From an uncultured Clostridia bacterium (GTDB taxonomy: Bacteria > Bacillota > Clostridia > Christensenellales > Borkfalkiaceae): a stretch of 38,823 nt of DNA. The stretch's first letter is position 1. Each line of letters starts with the position of its first letter. The notes below the pieces were generated by a model that was given only the letters and a program-made list of their open reading frames with translations, made no database searches and was not told where the DNA came from. Positions 6,988 to 15,138 of this stretch are shown piece by piece. The position numbers were made by a program, and so were the translations under genes. The stretch lies in contig CANQXZ010000011.1 in the NCBI GenBank assembly GCA_947627955.1, positions 1 to 38,823 of the forward strand, written 5' to 3'.

Positions 6988-7902
6988 TTATTGCTTGTCC
7001 ACTATGTCGAGTATCTCCGCGATCCTGTCGAGGTCGTCGCGGGAATAGTAATCTATATATATGCGCCCCTTCTTTTCGGTGCCGATAAGGCTGACCTTGG
7101 TGCGGAAGGTATAGCGCATGTGCTCGACGAGCTGTTTGAGCTCCACCGAGGCGAGCGCACGCTTTTTCTTCTTGCGCTCCTCCAACACTTCGGGAGGAAT
7201 GTTGTAGGCGCGTACCCTCTTTTCGAGCTCGCGCACGGACATCTGGTTGCGCACCGTTTCCAGCGCTAAATTGTATTGGTCCTCGGCGGGCAGGGGGACG
7301 AGCGTCCTCGCGTGCCCCGCGGAGAGCTTGCCCTCGGCGACCATCATCATGACTTCGGGGCAGAGGTTCAGAAGCCTCAATGTGTTGGCTACGGCGGGGC
7401 GGGACTTGCCTATCCTCTCGGCGAGCTCGTCCTGCGTGAGCTTGTAGTCCGACATCAGCTGCTTCATGGCAGTGGCTGCCTCTATGGGGTTGAGGTCCTC
7501 GCGCTGCAGATTCTCGATAAGGGAGATCTCCTTTATCTCCCTGTCCGAGTACTTCCTCACGACTACGGGGATAGTGGCTTTGCCCGCGAGTTTAGTGGCG
7601 CGGAGCCTCCTCTCGCCCGCTATCACCATATACGTCCCGTCGCCGTTGTCGTTTACGACTATGGGCATTATCACGCCGTGCTTTTTTATGGAATCGGAAA
7701 GCTCTTTCAAAGCCTGCTCGTCGAAGTTCTTTCTCGGCTGGTCGGGATTGGCAAAAATCTTGTCTAACGGCATTTCCTCCGCGTTTCTGCCCTCTTCTTC
7801 CGTATACCCGAACGCGCCCTTGTGCTCCACGAACATCTTCTCGTACGCCGCGTCGGTGTCCTCCAACAGCGCGTCGAAACCCTTTCCCAAACCTTTTACC
7901 AT
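6988..7902 (-). CDS. parB: Chromosome-partitioning protein ParB (Spo0J)
   Basis: A 304-residue ParB. The N-terminal MVKGLGKGFDALL motif contacts ParA. The CTP-binding box is GERRLR (96-101), and ENLQRE (130-135) with the helix-turn-helix near 153-180 recognises parS. A C-terminal dimerisation region closes the protein. CTP-bound clamps load at parS and spread to build the partition complex, help recruit SMC and, in spore formers, regulate ParA. It lies 46 bp downstream of parA with a GAGAGG ribosome site, so the two form an operon. Three parS-like sites in this window are its expected targets. Confidence 0.96.
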   Translation of the reverse strand: MVKGLGKGFDALLEDTDAAYEKMFVEHKGAFGYTEEEGRNAEEMPLDKIFANPDQPRKNFDEQALKELSDSIKKHGVIMPIVVNDNGDGTYMVIAGERRLRATKLAGKATIPVVVRKYSDREIKEISLIENLQREDLNPIEAATAMKQLMSDYKLTQDELAERIGKSRPAVANTLRLLNLCPEVMMMVAEGKLSAGHARTLVPLPAEDQYNLALETVRNQMSVRELEKRVRAYNIPPEVLEERKKKKRALASVELKQLVEHMRYTFRTKVSLIGTEKKGRIYIDYYSRDDLDRIAEILDIVDKQ

Positions 7903-7948
7903 GTGTTTACCTCTCTTTTTGAATCGTTACAGTGCGGCTCCGCCGCCT

Positions 7949-8713
7949 TTATGCCTGCCGCGCGAGAAATTCTTCCGTAAGCGCCTTGTACGCGCGCGCG
8001 CCGACGCACTTGGGGTCGTACAGCAGCACGGGCTTGCCGTGGCTGGGCGCCTCCGCAAGGCGGACGTTGCGCGGCACTATTATCTCGAACAGCTTGCTCT
8101 TGAAAAACTTCTTTATCTCGGCGGTTATCTGCTTTGAAATGAGCGCCCTGCCGTCGTACATCGTTATCACCACTCCCTCTATGGAGAGCCCGGGGTTGAT
8201 GTGCTGCTTCACCATCTGTATTGTGTTCATGAGCTGGCTCACGCCCTCGAGGGCGTAGTACTCCGCCTGCATGGGAATTATGACCGAATTCGCCGCCGCC
8301 CACGCGTTGATGGTCAAAAGCCCCAGCGAGGGCGGGCAGTCGATGAATATGTAGTCATAGTCCGCGCGCACTTTCTGGAGGGCTTCGCCGAGAATGTGTT
8401 CGCGGTTCCTCTTGTACACGAGGTCTACTTCCGCGCCCGTCAGATCCACGTTCGCGGGCAGAATGTCGAGATGTTTCACCTGCGTGGGCAGAATGTTCTG
8501 GGCAATGGGCTCGTCCTCGACTATGACGTTATACACGGATTTTTTCAAAGCCGACTTGGAAAACCCCAGCCCTGTGGTGGCGTTGCCCTGAGAATCTATG
8601 TCTATTAACAGCACGCGCTTGCCGAGATCCGCGCAATACGCCGCCATATTCACGGCGGTAGTGGTCTTGCCCACGCCGCCCTTTTTATTGGTAAACGCAA
8701 CAACTTTTCCCAT
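7949..8713 (-). CDS. parA: Chromosome-partitioning ATPase ParA (Soj)
   Basis: A 254-residue ParA/MinD-family ATPase. The deviant Walker A is KKGGVGKTTT (10-19), Walker A' is DIDSQGN, and Walker B lies in IFIDCPPSLG. It dimerises on ATP, binds DNA, and has ATPase activity stimulated by ParB; in Bacillus the homologue Soj also controls DnaA. GGAGG precedes the ATG by 6 nt. It follows ftsH by 41 bp, a gap that holds a parS-like site. In Bacillus the soj-spo0J pair is beside gidB/noc; here it is beside ftsH and on the other side of the putative origin from rsmG. Confidence 0.96.
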   Translation of the reverse strand: MGKVVAFTNKKGGVGKTTTAVNMAAYCADLGKRVLLIDIDSQGNATTGLGFSKSALKKSVYNVIVEDEPIAQNILPTQVKHLDILPANVDLTGAEVDLVYKRNREHILGEALQKVRADYDYIFIDCPPSLGLLTINAWAAANSVIIPMQAEYYALEGVSQLMNTIQMVKQHINPGLSIEGVVITMYDGRALISKQITAEIKKFFKSKLFEIIVPRNVRLAEAPSHGKPVLLYDPKCVGARAYKALTEEFLARQA

Positions 8714-8727
8714 ATTTTTCCTCCGGG

Positions 8728-8743
8728 GGTTTCACGGGAAACA
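8728..8743. other. parS-like site in the parA leader
   Basis: GGTTTCACGGGAAACA matches the consensus TGTTTCACGTGAAACA at 14 of 16 positions. It lies between the ftsH stop and the parA ribosome site, where bound ParB could repress parA-parB or nucleate spreading. Confidence 0.65.
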
Positions 8744-8754
8744 TTCGCGGCGGC

Positions 8755-10896
8755 TCAGTCCTCCTTGCCGCCGTCAGTCTCCGTTTCCGAATGTCCGACG
8801 TCCGTGCTTACGGTTGCCCCGTCGTCATGCTCCTCTGCGGGAGCGGCTTCGGTGCCCTCGAACTTCTTGAAGGGATTATCCCTGTGCTTTTCGTCGCGCT
8901 CGTCCATGTACGCCATGACTTCTGCGTAAGATTTGCCCTCCATGAGCAGATCCACCTCTTCGGTGTATATGGTCTCGCGTTCGATGAGCACCCTCGCCAT
9001 GTTGTCGAGTATGCTCCTGTGCGCGGTCAAGAGGTCGGTCGCGCGCTTGTGCGCCCCCTCTATTATTGCGTGCATCTCCTCGTCTATGGACTTAGCCGTC
9101 TGTTCGGAGTACGCGTTGTGCGTTTCCATGTCCTTGCCCAAAAATACGGTCTGGGAGTTGGAGCCGTACGTCACGAGCCCGAGCTTTTCACTCATGCCCC
9201 ATTCGGTGACCATGCGCTTTGCCATCTCGGTGACCCTTTCGAGGTCATTCGACGCGCCCGTGGTTATGTCCTTTATGACGAGCTCTTCGGCAACTCTGCC
9301 GCCCAGCGCCATACATATGAAGTCGAGGATCTTGTTCCTCGTCATGTGCGCGTCGTCGTTGTCGGGGCGGGTCATGGTGTAGCCTGCGGCGTTGCCGCGG
9401 GGGATTATGGAGACCTCCTGCACGGGGTCGCATTCGGGGCAGAGCCTTGCGATTATCGCGTGCCCCGCCTCGTGGTAAGCCGTTATCCGCTTGTCGCTCT
9501 CGGTGACTACGCGGCTCTTCTTCTGGGGTCCCATTATGACCTTGTTCACGCCCTCGTAGAGCTCGGCGTTGCCTATGAACTTCTTGTTCGCGCGCGCCGC
9601 GAGTATCGCAGCCTCGTTCAGAAGGTTCGCAAGATCCGCGCCCGAAAAGCCCGCGGTGATCCTCGCGACGGTCTTGAAGTTGACTTCCGGCGCGATGGGC
9701 TTGTTGCGCGCGTGCACCTTCAATATCTGTTCCCTGCCCTTTACGTCGGGAAGGTTGACGTATATCTGCCTGTCGAACCTGCCCGGGCGCATGAGCGCGG
9801 GGTCGAGAATGTCGGCGCGGTTGGTCGCCGCCATTATTATCACGCCCTCGTTGGACTCGAAGCCGTCCATCTGCACGAGTATCTGGTTGAGGGTCTGCTC
9901 TCTCTCGTCGTTGCCGCCGCCGAGACCCGCGCCGCGGTGACGTCCCACGGCGTCTATCTCGTCTATGAAGATGATGCAGGGCTGGTTCTTCTTAGCCATT
10001 TCAAATAAGTCGCGCACACGCGACGCGCCCACGCCCACGTACATTTCAACGAAATCGGAGCCCGACACCGAGAAGAACGGCACGCCCGCCTCGCCGGCGA
10101 CAGCCTTTGCAAACAGCGTTTTACCCGTTCCGGGAGGGCCCACGAGGAGCACGCCCTTGGGAATGCGCGCGCCCAGATCTGAAAACTTTTTGGGCTGCCT
10201 CAAAAACTCCACTATCTCGGCGAGCTCCACTTTTTCCTCTTCTGCGCCCGCAACGTCGGTGAAGCGCACGCGGATATTTGTGGATACGCGCGCCTTGCTC
10301 TTGGCAAAGCTCATTATCTTGCCGTTGCCGCCCATGGTGGAGCGGATTATGAGGAAGAACACCACGCACACGACGACGAGGGAGCCTATCGTCAGAACGG
10401 TGGACCACCAATTGCCCGCGTTGGGGTTTTCGAACCCTATCGAAACGCCGTAACCTATCCATCTGTTTATAGTCTCGTCACTCTCCGCCGAGAAGCGGGA
10501 GATGCCGTAGCAGACGAACTGCGCCCCCCAATTTCCGTTTGCGTCCCTTGTCGTGCCCGTATACTCATAGGCGTCGAAGTTGACCCTCCATATGACTATG
10601 AGCTCATCCATGACGGTGTTGCCGGAAGAGTCCTTGATCTCGCTGCCGTCGGCAGCGGTGCGGGGTTTGACCCACTTGCCGTCCACTATTGTGTAGCCCT
10701 CGGGAACCTTGCCCTCGGCGTCTTCAACGGCTTTGCCGTCGGAGTCGTAGAACCGCGCGTTCTCGACGTACGTGTAAAAGTCGTCATACTCGATGGAAGT
10801 CGCCCTGTTGGCGAAGTTGGTGACGAGTATGATTATCACGGCGACGACGAGCGCGAGGATTATGACCCACATCGCGATCTTGCCTTTTCTACTCAA
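8755..10896 (-). CDS. ftsH: ATP-dependent zinc metalloprotease FtsH
   Basis: A 713-residue FtsH: TM1 (about 9-27), a rather long external domain (30-162), TM2 (165-186), the AAA module with Walker A GPPGTGKT (253-260), Walker B IIFIDEID (308-315) and SRH region, then the peptidase with HEAGH (475-479) and third zinc ligand in ASNDLERV (near 551). It degrades membrane and short-lived cytosolic proteins as a hexamer. The external domain contains an extra repetitive Asp/Gly/Lys stretch near 50-100. Start is TTG, with AAGGAG 7 nt upstream. The acidic tail ends ETDGGKED. It leads a likely ftsH-parA-parB transcription unit driven from the origin region. Confidence 0.97.
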   Translation of the reverse strand: MSRKGKIAMWVIILALVVAVIIILVTNFANRATSIEYDDFYTYVENARFYDSDGKAVEDAEGKVPEGYTIVDGKWVKPRTAADGSEIKDSSGNTVMDELIVIWRVNFDAYEYTGTTRDANGNWGAQFVCYGISRFSAESDETINRWIGYGVSIGFENPNAGNWWSTVLTIGSLVVVCVVFFLIIRSTMGGNGKIMSFAKSKARVSTNIRVRFTDVAGAEEEKVELAEIVEFLRQPKKFSDLGARIPKGVLLVGPPGTGKTLFAKAVAGEAGVPFFSVSGSDFVEMYVGVGASRVRDLFEMAKKNQPCIIFIDEIDAVGRHRGAGLGGGNDEREQTLNQILVQMDGFESNEGVIIMAATNRADILDPALMRPGRFDRQIYVNLPDVKGREQILKVHARNKPIAPEVNFKTVARITAGFSGADLANLLNEAAILAARANKKFIGNAELYEGVNKVIMGPQKKSRVVTESDKRITAYHEAGHAIIARLCPECDPVQEVSIIPRGNAAGYTMTRPDNDDAHMTRNKILDFICMALGGRVAEELVIKDITTGASNDLERVTEMAKRMVTEWGMSEKLGLVTYGSNSQTVFLGKDMETHNAYSEQTAKSIDEEMHAIIEGAHKRATDLLTAHRSILDNMARVLIERETIYTEEVDLLMEGKSYAEVMAYMDERDEKHRDNPFKKFEGTEAAPAEEHDDGATVSTDVGHSETETDGGKED

Positions 10897-10945
10897 AACG
10901 ATTCTCCTTATATGAAATTTGCGTTTATTTTAACGGATATTTAAG

Positions 10946-10974
10946 ATTTTAACATATATTTACGCGCTTATCAA
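10946..10974 (-). promoter_or_regulatory. ftsH: Sigma-A promoter of ftsH
   Basis: On the minus strand TTGATA (10969-10974) and TAAAAT (10946-10951) with a 17-bp spacer, about 50 bp upstream of the TTG start. It lies at the left edge of the putative origin. Confidence 0.75.
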
Positions 10975-11115
10975 GCGTTTGCGGGAAATTTTTTGCGTTT
11001 ATCACCCAATTTTTATCTTATCCGCGGCGGTAAAAACTCAATACCTCATCCTCGCGGTTTGCCCCGTTTTCGGGCTGAATTTTGTTTGCGCCCCGTCGAT
11101 TTTTACGACAAAAAA

Positions 11116-11131
11116 TGTTTTACGTGAAACT
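11116..11131. other. parS-like site
   Basis: TGTTTTACGTGAAACT matches the 16-bp parS consensus at 14 positions. It lies 43 bp from a better copy at 11159. Confidence 0.7.
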
Positions 11132-11158
11132 TTCTCCGTGATTTTTTCGCCCTTAAAG

Positions 11159-11174
11159 TGTTTCACGTGAAACC
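11159..11174. other. parS site, near-consensus
   Basis: TGTTTCACGTGAAACC differs from the Bacillus-type consensus only at the last base. It lies beside the DnaA-box cluster, where ParB would load to segregate the origin. Confidence 0.88.
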
Positions 11175-11627
11175 GAGAGCGCGCATTTTTTACCGATTTT
11201 TGAAATTGTGGAAAAAATTTCCCTGTTTTTGTCTTATTTTTGTGGGCGATTTAATGTGGATAGACGGTGGATATGTGGATAATTTTTGTGCAAAACATGC
11301 CTTTCGGGGCAAAATCAAGCCACTTCCCGCCTTTACGGCTTTATTTTGTGTAATTCTGTTGATAAAATTCGGCTTTACGTCCCCGCCCGAAAACTTCAAC
11401 AAAGTGGAATTGTTGTTGAAATGTGGAAACTTTGTGGATAAAATTTTGAAAGACCGCGCAAAGATGCCGCACTGCGCGCAAAGGGACTTTGCGCCCGTTC
11501 CCCTTGCGGGGCGCAAAACTCATAATATATAGGGTACGGGCGCTGCGGTTTTTTCACTTTTTGCGGCTTTACGGCGCGGGCGGCATAAAATTTACGGGCG
11601 TTGGCAATAACCCTCCGAGAGGTTTTT

Positions 11628-12203
11628 ATGGAGTATTCATTCAACTTATATAATTCCATGGCGGCGGAGGGCGTGTTTTTGTCCCTCTTAAAGTCCGTGC
11701 CGCCCTCGGAATTCGCGCCCGTAGTGCTCTGCATAGGGAGCGACCTTTCGGTGGGCGACAGTTTGGGACCCGTCACGGGCACCAAATTAAAGGAAAAGCT
11801 CAAGGGGTTAAACTGCTTTATTTACGGAACGCTTTCAAAGCCAATCACCGCGCACGAGGTGAAGTATATGAACGCCTTCCTCTCAAAGACCCACCCCGGC
11901 TGTCCCGTGATAGCCATCGACGCGGCTGTGGGACTGGCGGGGGACATAGGGCTTATCAGGATCGCGAAGCGGGCGATAAAGCCCGGGAGCGGCGCCAACA
12001 AAAAGCTCTCCAAAGTGGGCGACGTCTCCATAATGGGGATCGTCGCGGAGAAGTCCGTGTTCAACTATTCCCTCTTTTCTGCGACGAGGCTGAATATAGT
12101 GTATAAGATGTCCGAGATCATCTCCGACGGGGTGACAGACTTCATTTTATCGCGGCTGGCGCAGACCCGAAACGGGGCGGAGCGCGCGGGAGAGGCGCCC
12201 TGA
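11628..12203 (+). CDS. yyaC: YyaC-like sporulation protein (DUF1256)
   Basis: A 191-residue protein matching the YyaC pattern: CIGSDLSVGDSLGPVTGTKL near residues 35-54, IYGTLSKPITAHEV, VIAIDAAVG, PGSGANKKLSKVGD and a final TRLNIVYKM helix. The family resembles hydrogenase-maturation-type and GPR-like peptidases, and the Bacillus gene is expressed in sporulation near the origin, so this supports a spore-forming ancestry. Substrate unknown. ATG at 11628 is chosen because GAGAGG lies 5 nt before it; the longer frame from 11601 lacks such a site. It is the first gene to the right of the putative origin and is convergent with ypsA. Confidence 0.88.
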   Translation: MEYSFNLYNSMAAEGVFLSLLKSVPPSEFAPVVLCIGSDLSVGDSLGPVTGTKLKEKLKGLNCFIYGTLSKPITAHEVKYMNAFLSKTHPGCPVIAIDAAVGLAGDIGLIRIAKRAIKPGSGANKKLSKVGDVSIMGIVAEKSVFNYSLFSATRLNIVYKMSEIISDGVTDFILSRLAQTRNGAERAGEAP

Positions 12204-12239
12204 AAAATTCCTGCGCCGCGCAAAAAAGGGATAGAGAAA

Positions 12240-12270
12240 GCGGCGGGGCGCATTTTCTGCGCCCCGCCGC
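12240..12270. terminator. Hairpin between convergent yyaC and ypsA
   Basis: A perfect stem with arms 12240-12252 and 12258-12270 and loop TTTTC. On the minus strand it is followed by CTTTCTCTATCCCTTTTTT; on the plus strand by a weaker T-rich stretch. It probably stops both transcripts, mostly that of ypsA. Confidence 0.65.
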
Positions 12271-12285
12271 GCCGCTCTGTCCTTT

Positions 12286-12735
12286 TCAGACGCTTATTAT
12301 CTTCAAGCCCTTCTTTTCGGCGTATTTATAGGTATAATAAGTGCCCCCTTTTTTGTGCCTCAAAAAGCAGACGAGGGTATCGGCGTTGTCTACCATAAAC
12401 CTGTCCCTCGCGTGCATGCAGCCCGCGTAATACTTGTCCGAGAGCACTATGCGCTCGTCGCACCTTTCCAAAACTTTCAGATAGCGCTCCCTGTCTTTGG
12501 AGCTGAACTTATCGCTCTGCCCGGGGCAGGGCACGCACGCCACGACGGTGAGGGAAGGATACTTTTCCCTCAGAGAAAGAAGGCTCTCGGCGGCGGCGAG
12601 GTCGAAGCCCCTCGCCATCCCGCACAGAAAGCGCGTGCAGCCGTTTTTTATGAGATTTTTGAGCACCCTTTCCAAAAGAGAATAGTCCAGACCGTCCTCG
12701 TTCCTGTGCCCGCTGACGCAACAGATTTCCGACAT
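12286..12735 (-). CDS. ypsA: SLOG-family protein, YpsA-like (DUF1273)
   Basis: A 149-residue single-domain Rossmann-like protein. Near the N-terminus it has CCVSGHR, then FLCGMARGFDLAAAE (38-52) and DNADTLVCFL near 115, the pattern of SLOG/YpsA proteins that bind nucleotides or ADP-ribose-type ligands. In Bacillus YpsA is linked to cell-division control; no role can be fixed here. It starts 1 nt before the rsmG stop and is probably translated from the same transcript. Confidence 0.82.
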   Translation of the reverse strand: MSEICCVSGHRNEDGLDYSLLERVLKNLIKNGCTRFLCGMARGFDLAAAESLLSLREKYPSLTVVACVPCPGQSDKFSSKDRERYLKVLERCDERIVLSDKYYAGCMHARDRFMVDNADTLVCFLRHKKGGTYYTYKYAEKKGLKIISV

Positions 12736-12736
12736 A

Positions 12737-13417
12737 TCAAAGGGGTGATTTCCTCTCCTTTCCCTGTCCTCTGGGATATTTTAAGGGGGTGGCGCATACC
12801 TTTTCCACCGTCAAAAGCGTCCTTTTTCCGCAATTTTCGAGGTCGTATGCCAAGACCTCCTTTATCCTGCCGCCGAGCAGTTTTACGGCGCGTTTCGCCT
12901 CCTTAATCTCCTCTCCGCAGTCGCCCTTGTACGCGACGAACGTCCCGCCGACTTTCACGTACGGCAGGCAGTACTCAGAGAGGGTATTAAGCCTCCCCAC
13001 CGCGCGGGCGCAGCACACGTCGAATTTTTCCCTCAAAGATAGGTCCTTCGCCCCGTCCTCGGCGCGGATATTCAGAATATTCACTCCCGTAAGCCCCAAT
13101 TTATCCACAACGGCGCGCAAAAAGGCGCACTTTTTTCCCGTGCTCTCGATGAGGGTGAATTTCAGATCGTCCCTTATTATTTTCAGCGGCAGCGAGGGGA
13201 ACCCGCCGCCCGAACCTATCTCCACGCAGTCGGCGCCCTCTTTAAAAAGGCTCTCTCCCGCAACGCTGTCCAAAAAATGGCGGTAAAATATGCCCTCGTC
13301 GTCGCAAATCGCCGTGAGATTGTACATTTTATTGTACTCTTTCAAGAGCGCGGCATACTCCGAAAACTTTTCCCTGTATTTCACTCCTATAAGGCGTTTC
13401 AGCTTTTCAACGTCCAT
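12737..13417 (-). CDS. rsmG: 16S rRNA (guanine-527-N7)-methyltransferase RsmG
   Basis: A 226-residue GidB/RsmG that uses S-adenosylmethionine to methylate G527 in the 530 loop. The SAM site is in CVEIGSGGGFPSLPLKI and the family stretch NLTAICDDEGIFYRHFLDS precedes it; CCARAVGRLNTL follows. ATG at 13417 gives the normal N-terminus (MDVEKLKRL). A longer frame to 13477 exists but would run through the promoter. There is no Shine-Dalgarno sequence: the -10 box ends 6 nt before the ATG, so the mRNA is predicted to be leaderless. The Bacillus neighbour pair gidB-noc is broken here. Confidence 0.94.
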   Translation of the reverse strand: MDVEKLKRLIGVKYREKFSEYAALLKEYNKMYNLTAICDDEGIFYRHFLDSVAGESLFKEGADCVEIGSGGGFPSLPLKIIRDDLKFTLIESTGKKCAFLRAVVDKLGLTGVNILNIRAEDGAKDLSLREKFDVCCARAVGRLNTLSEYCLPYVKVGGTFVAYKGDCGEEIKEAKRAVKLLGGRIKEVLAYDLENCGKRTLLTVEKVCATPLKYPRGQGKERKSPL

Positions 13418-13423
13418 AATTAC

Positions 13424-13452
13424 ATTATAACAGTCATTCCACATTTTTTCAA
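13424..13452 (-). promoter_or_regulatory. rsmG: Consensus-like promoter of rsmG, predicted leaderless
   Basis: On the minus strand TTGAAA (13447-13452), 17 bp, TATAAT (13424-13429). The seventh base after the -10 box is the A of the ATG at 13417, so the transcript should start on the start codon. Confidence 0.8.
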
Positions 13453-13660
13453 CCCGCTGAATTCCACATTTGCCCATTTGGGTGTGGAATTTTTTATTTT
13501 TTCGATAATTATTTTTGCGCTCTTAAATAATTTTATATTTTTTCCCTCCTCCGTCCCTTTCCTCCTTTTCCGCTTTCCACCGTTCAACATTTTCTCCACA
13601 CTCCTTTCCACAAAATTTTCAACTTATTTGTTGACTTTTTCCCCGCCTATTTTGTTGCAA
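13453..13660. other. A+T-rich intergenic region with weak DnaA-box-like matches upstream of dnaN
   Basis: The divergent rsmG-dnaN gap holds several CCACA motifs: CTTTCCACA and TTCTCCACA each differ from TTWTNCACA at one position, and AATTCCACA appears in both directions near 13462 and 13492. No exact TTATCCACA is present. It could be a secondary origin part or simply the dnaN control region. No gene is supported here. Confidence 0.4.
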
Positions 13661-13688
13661 TTTCACTCCTTTTTTGCTATCATATAAT
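13661..13688 (+). promoter_or_regulatory. dnaN: Promoter of dnaN
   Basis: TTTCAC (13661-13666) and a perfect TATAAT (13683-13688), 16 bp apart. This predicts a leader of about 125 nt before dnaN, which includes the palindrome GACGTACGTC at 13786-13795. Confidence 0.6.
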
Positions 13689-13818
13689 AGAGTTTTCGAA
13701 CGGCGGCAAACTTCTCTACATTTCCACCGCCTTTATTATTACTTCAACTACCAAATACATTAAAAAAAATATAAAATAAACATCTGACGTACGTCGGTTG
13801 CAAACAAGGGGATTTCTT

Positions 13819-14925
13819 ATGAAGTGTTTGTGCGAAGGCATAGATCTATCTGACGCAGTACTCAAAGTCGTAAAGGCATGTTCTTCGAGGACGACGGTGC
13901 CCGTATTGGAGAGCGTAAAGCTATCCGCCAAAAACGACAGTCTCACTCTTTCCGCCACAGACGGGGAGATATCCATAGTAAAGACGATAAATTCCGAGGT
14001 ATATGAGGAGGGGGAACTGTGCGTTCCCGGCAAATATTTCGCCGACTTTATCAAAAAGCTCGAAGACGTGCAGATAATGCTCTCTTCCGAGGGCAGCAGG
14101 ATGGACATAATGTATGCCGACAATAAGACGAGCATGCAGGTGCTGTCCGCAGAGGATTTTCCCCGCATCGACACGGAGATAAGCGAAAACAGTTTCCGAT
14201 TGAAGACCGCCGACCTGAAAAGATTCATTTCGGCGACCTCTTTTTGCTGCGCCACAGACGACAGCAGACCCATTTTAAAGGGCTGCCAATTCGTGATAGA
14301 GGGCGACAACATATGCGTCACCGCCCTCGACGGGTTCAGGCTCGCCACCGTTTCGGGCAAAGTTACGGCTTCCACGGGCAATATGGAGATCGTCTGCCCC
14401 GCGAGGACGCTCAACGAAATAGAGAAGATGATGCCCGACGGCGACGGAGAGACGGAGATATTCGTCCAGCGCGGCATGATATTGGTGTCTTCGGACAGGA
14501 CGGTGCTCACTTCCCGCCTTTACGGAGGGGAGTATCTCAAAAAGGACAACATAATCCCCCAGAGTTTCATAACTTACGTCACGGTGGACAAGGAGCAGCT
14601 CAAAGCCTCGATAGACCGCGCCGCGATACTCGTAAGGGGAGATAAAAACAGCCTCATAATCTTCGACATTTCGGGGGATACGATAGAGATATTCTCCTCG
14701 TCCGAGATAGGCAGCGTGAAAGAATCGGTCAAGGCGCAAATAGAGGGCAAAGACGTGAAGATAGCCATGAACTCCAAGTTCATTTCCGAGGCGGTGAACG
14801 CCCTCACGGAGGAGAAGATAACTCTGTCTTTCAACAATCAGGTACAGCCCTTCACCTGCGCCAACGCGGAGGATAAAGCCGCGTTATATCTGATTTTGCC
14901 CGTCAAAACGAGCAATAACAGTTGA
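13819..14925 (+). CDS. dnaN: DNA polymerase III sliding clamp (beta subunit)
   Basis: A 368-residue beta clamp with the three-fold repeated clamp architecture: an N-terminal MKCLCEGIDLSDAVLKVVKA, the RPILKGCQFVIEG middle domain with a DGFRLA motif, and a C-terminal LYLILPVK ending. Two subunits form the ring that tethers the replicase and other clamp-binding proteins. ATG at 13819 has AAGGGG 7 nt upstream; the longer frame from 13798 starts with TTG upstream of that site. Normally dnaN follows dnaA, but here it follows rsmG on the opposite strand and directly precedes rpmH, so the dnaA-dnaN pair has been separated. Confidence 0.96.
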   Translation: MKCLCEGIDLSDAVLKVVKACSSRTTVPVLESVKLSAKNDSLTLSATDGEISIVKTINSEVYEEGELCVPGKYFADFIKKLEDVQIMLSSEGSRMDIMYADNKTSMQVLSAEDFPRIDTEISENSFRLKTADLKRFISATSFCCATDDSRPILKGCQFVIEGDNICVTALDGFRLATVSGKVTASTGNMEIVCPARTLNEIEKMMPDGDGETEIFVQRGMILVSSDRTVLTSRLYGGEYLKKDNIIPQSFITYVTVDKEQLKASIDRAAILVRGDKNSLIIFDISGDTIEIFSSSEIGSVKESVKAQIEGKDVKIAMNSKFISEAVNALTEEKITLSFNNQVQPFTCANAEDKAALYLILPVKTSNNS

Positions 14926-14951
14926 CAAAAGCCCCGGAAAAATAATATAAT
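14922..14951 (+). promoter_or_regulatory. rpmH: Strong promoter of the rpmH-rnpA-yidD-yidC-jag operon
   Basis: TTGACA (14922-14927) overlaps the dnaN stop codon. It is followed after 18 bp by TATAAT (14946-14951). Both hexamers are perfect consensus, fitting a highly expressed ribosomal protein gene. Confidence 0.88.
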
Positions 14952-15002
14952 AACCGGGATTTGATATTTTTCAATAAAAAGTAAGGAAAAAAGGTAGCAA
15001 AC

Positions 15003-15137
15003 ATGAAAAGGACTTATCAACCCAAAAAGAGACAGAGAAGCAAAGTTCACGGTTTCAGGAAGAGAATGGCGACGACCGCCGGCAGAAAGGTATTGAAGAG
15101 AAGAAGAAACAAGGGCAGAAAGAAGCTCACGGCGTAA
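15003..15137 (+). CDS. rpmH: 50S ribosomal protein L34
   Basis: A 44-residue, strongly basic protein starting [20 protein letters not shown], which is diagnostic of L34. It sits in the large ribosomal subunit near domain II of 23S rRNA. The ATG is preceded by AAGG. It begins the conserved rpmH-rnpA-yidD-yidC-jag cluster, which commonly borders oriC in Bacillota. The stop codon ends one base before the rnpA start. Confidence 0.97.
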   Translation: MKRTYQPKKRQRSKVHGFRKRMATTAGRKVLKRRRNKGRKKLTA

Positions 15138-15138
15138 A

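Larger units (their letters stand above)
10975..11560. other. Putative replication origin (oriC)
   Basis: This gene-free A+T-rich stretch lies between divergent ftsH (minus) and yyaC (plus). It contains DnaA-box matches, all in the same orientation on the plus strand: exact TGTGGATAA at 11274-11282 and 11433-11441; consensus-compatible TGTGGAAAA at 11207-11215 and TGTGCAAAA at 11287-11295; one-mismatch boxes at 11255-11263, 11357-11365 and 11422-11430. Two parS-like sites lie just to its left. Gene orientation changes from mostly minus to mostly plus across 11-14 kb, as expected for diverging forks. dnaA itself is absent. No reliable gene is seen within it. Confidence 0.75.

Noticed and set aside
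11190..11803. Minus-strand frames in and beside the origin region
   Set aside because: They lack ribosome sites, overlap DnaA boxes and yyaC, and have no family resemblance.
13277..13687. A Phe/Leu-rich 136-codon plus-strand frame before dnaN
   Set aside because: It is antisense to the rsmG start and its promoter, and low complexity from T-rich DNA; the same stretch contains the dnaN promoter.
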